From positions 1 through 25,322 of the IMG/VR virus record IMGVR_UViG_3300027793_000267: a stretch of 25,322 bases of DNA, one strand, 5' to 3'. This document shows, piece after piece, positions 22,358 to 25,322 of this stretch. A model generated the notes under the pieces. It saw only the letters and a program-made list of their open reading frames with translations, was not told the DNA's origin and searched no databases. Made by a program: the position numbers and the translations under genes. The number at the start of each line of letters is the position of its first letter. Position 1 is the stretch's first letter. Source of the stretch: a virus.

Positions 22358-23703
22358 ATAGTTATCTTAAATGATTGTCCTGATGTTGGAGCAGCTACCG
22401 CAGTACCAGTATTTTTGAATTCAATTTGGTATCTATCACCTGCACTAAATGTTGCATTATTGGTTGTGTCTGAATAAATACCTGCGGCACTACCTGCGGC
22501 AATGGTTACGCTTACACTTGTTGCCACCGCATTCTTGACAATCGTAACTTGAAGCGATGAATTAACAGGCATTGTTGCCGTAGTTCTAACGTACAAATTA
22601 TTTATTGTTATTGCCGATGCGAGTGGTATGCTAACTTGAGATTCCGATGTTGATCCATTGACAGTATTATAACGCGTTGTATTTGCACCTAATCCAGTTG
22701 CAACACCAGTAATTGTTTGTATCGATGTTCCACTACCTGCACCTGCATACACAGGAATATTCAACGTGCTACCAACCAACGTAGAACTTCCACTTGTTCC
22801 TGTTGTGGTTAACGTAATCGTGTCTTGTTTGGTGCTTAATGCGTTGCTATTTTCCCAAAGCGAATTGGATGAATTGTATTTGAGAATGTCATTGTTCGCA
22901 ACCGATGTAATTTTTACATCATGAATTTCATCAAGTTCATAACCATTTTGAACACGAACATACATACGACCTGCACTTCCATTATTGGCAGTTGTAACGA
23001 ATCCCAAATACACCAAATGATTTGGCGCGGATGGTTTGACATTAGTAATTGTTCCTGCTGTTGCACCTAAATAAATAGCATCGCCATCAGCATAAGTGGA
23101 TGTTGGTAAAATGCTTAAGCCATCGAGTTGACCATTGACAATTATTAAACCTTTTTGATTTGCCGCAATGGATGAACTCAACACCAATCCAACAGTCTGC
23201 GCACTTGTGGCATCGGTTGTATTGTATGCAAGTTTGACCGTCAACCTATCGCCAGTTCCACCAAATGCGTAAACAGGTTGACCTTTTGTAATCGTAACTG
23301 AATCCGCGTTAGTTACATATGCGAGCAATGTGTTTGGTGCTGTTCCAATTACTTGAAATCCATTCAGCGTAGTGTTGTAAATGCAAAACATTTCAGCACC
23401 ATCAATGATATCTCCACCAATTAAAAGTCCATTATTATTTCGATACAAATCTTTTGCGCCTAACGAATTGATGTTTAGAGTGCATTGAGTTGTATTGCCA
23501 TTGGCAAACCTAATCAAATATGCATCGCCATCATTATACGCGCTTACTCCACTGATCGTGGTTGTGTAGGTATCAGTTCCGCTTGTTGTTCCTTTTGGAA
23601 TGCCACTACCACCACCTGGTATTGTTTTCCAAGTGTTATCGGCAGCGAGATAATCCGTTGTCGCACTTGGTTGATTGGTTGTGAATTGTACCTTCTTTGC
23701 CAT
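22354..23703 (-). CDS. Tail fibre-like/receptor-binding candidate protein
   Basis: 449 residues, very rich in Thr, Ser, Gly, Asn and Ala. The N-terminus 'QPSATTDYLAADNTWKTIPGGG' and the internal 'DSVTITKGQPVYAFGGTGDRLTVKLAYN', 'TVGLVLSSSIAANQKGLIIVNGQLDGL', 'YADGDAIYLGATAGTI' and 'NNDILKYNSSNSLWEN' segments resemble repeat-built fibre and virion-surface proteins of phages. The C-terminal third looks like a beta-sandwich tip ('NSTFSAGDRYQIEF'-like strands). No lyase or sialidase motif is seen. It starts 1 base inside the stop of the tail-terminator-like gene (TAATG). Likely host adsorption or a tail appendage; the exact role is inferred. Confidence 0.65.
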   Translation of the reverse strand: MAKKVQFTTNQPSATTDYLAADNTWKTIPGGGSGIPKGTTSGTDTYTTTISGVSAYNDGDAYLIRFANGNTTQCTLNINSLGAKDLYRNNNGLLIGGDIIDGAEMFCIYNTTLNGFQVIGTAPNTLLAYVTNADSVTITKGQPVYAFGGTGDRLTVKLAYNTTDATSAQTVGLVLSSSIAANQKGLIIVNGQLDGLSILPTSTYADGDAIYLGATAGTITNVKPSAPNHLVYLGFVTTANNGSAGRMYVRVQNGYELDEIHDVKITSVANNDILKYNSSNSLWENSNALSTKQDTITLTTTGTSGSSTLVGSTLNIPVYAGAGSGTSIQTITGVATGLGANTTRYNTVNGSTSESQVSIPLASAITINNLYVRTTATMPVNSSLQVTIVKNAVATSVSVTIAAGSAAGIYSDTTNNATFSAGDRYQIEFKNTGTAVAAPTSGQSFKITI

Positions 23704-24173
23704 TAGTTACCGATATAAGGAATATCACAAGCATTCCACTCGTAATCTACTGTGATGTCAATAGTGCCTTGCACACCGCTCAATACATTGCTGAATTCTT
23801 CGATAAACGGAGTGAACTGAATTGGCTTGGTAATAATAACCGATTCGTCAAATATCTGACCATTCTCAATCTCGTTAACGAGGTCAGCAAATAACAACAC
23901 GCAATCGCTAATCGCGTAGCGTTGGTATTCAGTTTTCAGTTCTTTGTCGCGTGGCAAATCAGCAAAGAATACATCGAGTGAATAGGTCAATTGTCCTGCG
24001 TCAATACTGAACTGATTTGGTACAACGTGCATAAAGGGAAATTCATCTTCCTTCTCCAAATCGGCCTGTGCGATTTGTCCGTGCGTGAACTTTTTTATTA
24101 GTGCGTGGTTAGTGGCAAACTCTTTTAACTTGCCAATGATTACGTTATAAGTATAAAGTGAAGATGCGCTCAT
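23703..24173 (-). CDS. Tail terminator-like protein
   Basis: 156 residues of alpha/beta type: an N-terminal helix ('YNVIIGKLKEFATNHALIKKFTHG'), a strand pair ('FPFMHVVPNQFSIDAGQLTYSLDVFFADLP'), a helix ('AISDCVLLFADLVNEIENGQIFDES') and a C-terminal strand pair ('GTIDITVDYEWNACDIP'). This secondary-structure order and length are those of tail terminator proteins (lambda gpU-like), which cap the tail tube, and similar proteins are common in Bacteroidota phages. It begins 20 bases after the end of the chaperone frameshift extension. Confidence 0.55.
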   Translation of the reverse strand: MSASSLYTYNVIIGKLKEFATNHALIKKFTHGQIAQADLEKEDEFPFMHVVPNQFSIDAGQLTYSLDVFFADLPRDKELKTEYQRYAISDCVLLFADLVNEIENGQIFDESVIITKPIQFTPFIEEFSNVLSGVQGTIDITVDYEWNACDIPYIGN

Positions 24174-24193
24174 ATCTATATGTAGCTATTTAA

Positions 24194-24475
24194 TCATTTT
24201 TTAGTAAGCAATTGTTTCTGAAATTGTGCGTAATCTATTTTGTAACTCAAATGCGCGAAGATGGTTGACGCTTGGGTATCTATTATCTTATCAAATTTAG
24301 TTACATCGCGGTCGGCAAGTTCCTCGATGACGTGAAACCATCCGTAATTCGAACTCAATTCGCTTGTTGCTGTAACGCTTCCTGCATCATCTGAATCGCC
24401 TTCTTCAACTCCGTCATCATCTGATTGTCTGAATACTCTTGGAAACGAGTCAACAATTCTTTTTCGATATTCGAA
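24194..24475 (-). CDS. -1 frame extension (T part) of the tail assembly chaperone
   Basis: The -1 frame is open from the T9 run (24474-24482) to a TGA at 24194-24196. That is 93 codons with no ATG start, so it can only be read by ribosomes shifted from the upstream gene. The first 40 codons are an acidic linker ('SDDDGVEEGDSDDAGSV'). The rest looks like a real globular piece, 'NYGWFHVIEELADRDVTKFD', then 'KIIDTQASTIFAHLSYKIDY', similar to the C-terminal part of tail assembly chaperones. It fills the otherwise unexplained 180 bases before the next gene and ends 20 bases from it. The joined product would be 247 residues (154 in frame 0 plus 93). Confidence 0.7.
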   Translation of the reverse strand, partial: FEYRKRIVDSFPRVFRQSDDDGVEEGDSDDAGSVTATSELSSNYGWFHVIEELADRDVTKFDKIIDTQASTIFAHLSYKIDYAQFQKQLLTKK

Positions 24476-24936
24476 AAAAAAACCATCGCCCCATTCGCTA
24501 TCATCAATGGCATATCGTTAAAATCGTCTGCGTTTTTTAGATGGATATTTGAATCGTAATCTTCCACCTCATAGCGGTTAACCAGTTCATTCTTGCGAGG
24601 TCTAAATAGGATGGCGAGTAGTTTGTTGAGTTGCTTTGGGAACTGATTACAATGAGCATCGAGGTCTAACCATTCGCCAAACGTTACCGCGTTAATATCA
24701 GGAACGAATCCATAACGATTCCACTTTGGAACGTGCTTCGATGGAATGCCATTCAATGCTTCCTCGAATGCTGTCTTAATCTCATTCATCTGCGTTGGTG
24801 TGAGCATCAACACTTGTGCGCGTGGTAGTTTAGTGATGGCTTGTACTTGGTTCACCAAATCGCCTTCGTTCGTTGCGAATCCAACGTACTGTCCAACGGT
24901 TATCAGTTCGGGGGATAGGTCTAATTTAATCTTCAT
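24355..24936 (-). CDS. Tail assembly chaperone, G-like (frame 0 product)
   Basis: 193 residues, soluble and mostly helical. The pattern 'LTPTQMNEIKTAFEEAL', 'GFVPDINAVTFGEWLDLDAH', 'LNKLLAILFRPRK', 'YEVEDYDS' and 'MPLMIANGAMVFFSNIEKEL' matches a family that is common in Bacteroidota siphophages and stands where the lambda G/GT-type chaperones stand. Codons 152-155 lie on the T9 run GTT-TTT-TTT-TCG, which contains the slippery heptamer T-TTT-TTT in the correct frame. Frame 0 continues for 39 more residues and stops at 24355. The start at 24936 follows TTTTAAAAT. The chaperones would bind the tape measure and recruit tube subunits during tail assembly. Confidence 0.75.
   Translation of the reverse strand: MKIKLDLSPELITVGQYVGFATNEGDLVNQVQAITKLPRAQVLMLTPTQMNEIKTAFEEALNGIPSKHVPKWNRYGFVPDINAVTFGEWLDLDAHCNQFPKQLNKLLAILFRPRKNELVNRYEVEDYDSNIHLKNADDFNDMPLMIANGAMVFFSNIEKELLTRFQEYSDNQMMTELKKAIQMMQEALQQQAN
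24460..24482 (-). promoter_or_regulatory. Programmed -1 frameshift site (T9 run with overlapping hairpin)
   Basis: T9 on the minus strand (24474-24482) contains T-TTT-TTT in the frame 0 phase. It overlaps a perfect 8-bp inverted repeat TTTTTCGA-ATA-TCGAAAAA (24460-24478). The downstream -1 frame is open for 93 codons and protein-like. The site type matches -1 frameshifting in tail chaperone genes. Confidence 0.65.
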
Positions 24937-24946
24937 ATTTTAAAAT

Positions 24947-24997
24947 AAAAAAAACACACCCCCTATGCGCCCTGTTCTTATGGGAAGGGGGGGGTGT
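24947..24997 (-). terminator. Rho-independent terminator before the tail chaperone gene
   Basis: On the minus strand ACACCCCC (24990-24997) pairs perfectly with GGGGGTGT (24956-24963), followed by G and a T8 run (24947-24954). The 26-base loop can form a small inner stem (CCCT/AGGG). It closes the transcript of the two small genes to the right. No good promoter is visible between it and the chaperone start at 24936, so partial readthrough is likely. Confidence 0.75.
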
Positions 24998-25000
24998 ATG

Positions 25001-25168
25001 TTAATCTTCATATTTATTCGAAAGTTCGGTGATCCATTCGGAGTAAAGTTCGGTAATCTTTGCTTTTGCTAATCGCTTACGCTGTTCCTTTTGTTGTAAC
25101 CACATTCCGAATAATACCGCGATGGTGAACGCTGAATGCGCTTGTTGGTTTACTTCTTTATTGTCCAT
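25001..25168 (-). CDS. Small helical hypothetical protein
   Basis: A 55-codon ORF from ATG at 25168, which overlaps the stop of the preceding gene by one base (TAATG), to TAA at 25001. The product begins MDNKEVNQQAHSAFTIAVLF, with a short hydrophobic stretch 'AFTIAVLFGMWL', then a basic helix ('QQKEQRKRLAKAKITEL') and an amphipathic end. It could be a weak membrane-associated peptide or a short helical virion or chaperone component. Coupling to the upstream gene and a strong terminator just after it support a real gene. Not recognised. Confidence 0.5.
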   Translation of the reverse strand: MDNKEVNQQAHSAFTIAVLFGMWLQQKEQRKRLAKAKITELYSEWITELSNKYED

Positions 25169-25305
25169 TAGTTAAATAATTCAAATGATAATGAATGGTC
25201 GTTTAGATAGTCGCGTAACTGCTCGCGCATATCTATGAACGCTTGTTTGTAATCCTCGCTTTTTGTTTCATCGTACTTAATTACTCGCCTCATATCTTCA
25301 TCCAT
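25168..25305 (-). CDS. Small hypothetical protein near the right window edge (start uncertain)
   Basis: 45 codons from the ATG at 25305 (MDEDMRRVIKYDETKSEDYK) to the TAA at 25168. It continues as an acidic helix ('QAFIDMREQLRDYLNDHSLSFELFN'). The frame stays open up to the window edge, so the true start may lie outside. The stop overlaps the next ATG by one base. No motif is recognised; it is probably a small accessory gene of the tail operon. Confidence 0.45.
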   Translation of the reverse strand: MDEDMRRVIKYDETKSEDYKQAFIDMREQLRDYLNDHSLSFELFN

Positions 25306-25322
25306 CTTCCAAATGAGAAAAG

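Noticed and set aside
1-25322. tRNA genes, integrase, attachment sites and a template/variable repeat pair of a diversity-generating retroelement
   Set aside because: No cloverleaf, recombinase motif, reverse transcriptase or long imperfect repeat was seen on reading both strands; absence cannot be proven without a search tool.

Overview
The window is part of the genome of a tailed double-stranded DNA phage (or prophage) of a Bacteroidota host, probably Flavobacterium-like. Three things point to this host. Start codons lack Shine-Dalgarno sequences and follow A-rich leaders such as AAACAAACAAAATG. Two candidate promoters resemble the Bacteroidota form (TTG, then TAnnTTTG). The structural proteins have the sequence style of Bacteroidota phage families. 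No integrase, repressor, tRNA, rRNA, IS element or CRISPR array is visible. Both window edges cut into genes, so lifestyle cannot be decided. A tape-measure-like protein and no visible contractile sheath suggest a siphovirus-like particle.

Layout. (1) Positions 1-1396, plus strand: a truncated DnaA-C-terminal-domain-like protein and two overlapping phage genes of probable replication type. (2) 1437-3843, plus strand: a markedly AT-rich pair, a SNF2/DEAD-like helicase and a beta-class N4/N6 DNA methyltransferase, behind its own near-consensus Bacteroidota promoter. (3) 3844-5254: a 48-residue ORF and the large terminase. (4) 5275-6345: four small overlapping plus-strand genes closed by a rho-independent terminator at 6368-6392. 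(5) 6308-25305: everything is on the minus strand and converges on the plus-strand block. Read in the direction of transcription (right to left) it runs: two small ORFs, a terminator, a tail assembly chaperone with a -1 frameshift extension, tail-terminator-like protein, fibre-like protein, a small ORF, an HK97-gp10-like protein, two large tail-tip proteins, a small membrane protein, tape measure, XkdF-like prohead protease, a bidirectional terminator, scaffold, major capsid, tail-tube-like protein, a small virion protein, portal, head-tail connector, a tiny ORF, holin, M15 endolysin, a metallophosphoesterase and two overlapping spanin-like genes.

How the genes work together. The left block supplies replication, DNA-modification and packaging-motor functions. 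The minus-strand block builds tail, then head, then lyses the cell. The order is unusual: the terminase is on the opposite strand from portal and capsid, and tail genes precede head genes.

The most valuable observations are these. A hidden 93-codon -1 extension of the tail chaperone starts at a T9 slippery run. An A11 run sits exactly at the junction between the portal and its C-terminal accessory domains, where a -1 slip would end a normal-length portal. A 12-bp coding repeat is shared by a spanin-like gene and the 3' end of the prohead protease gene, where one repeat unit holds the stop codon. The AT-rich helicase-methyltransferase pair looks like a transferred cassette. Families are named from recognised motifs only; no database search was run.
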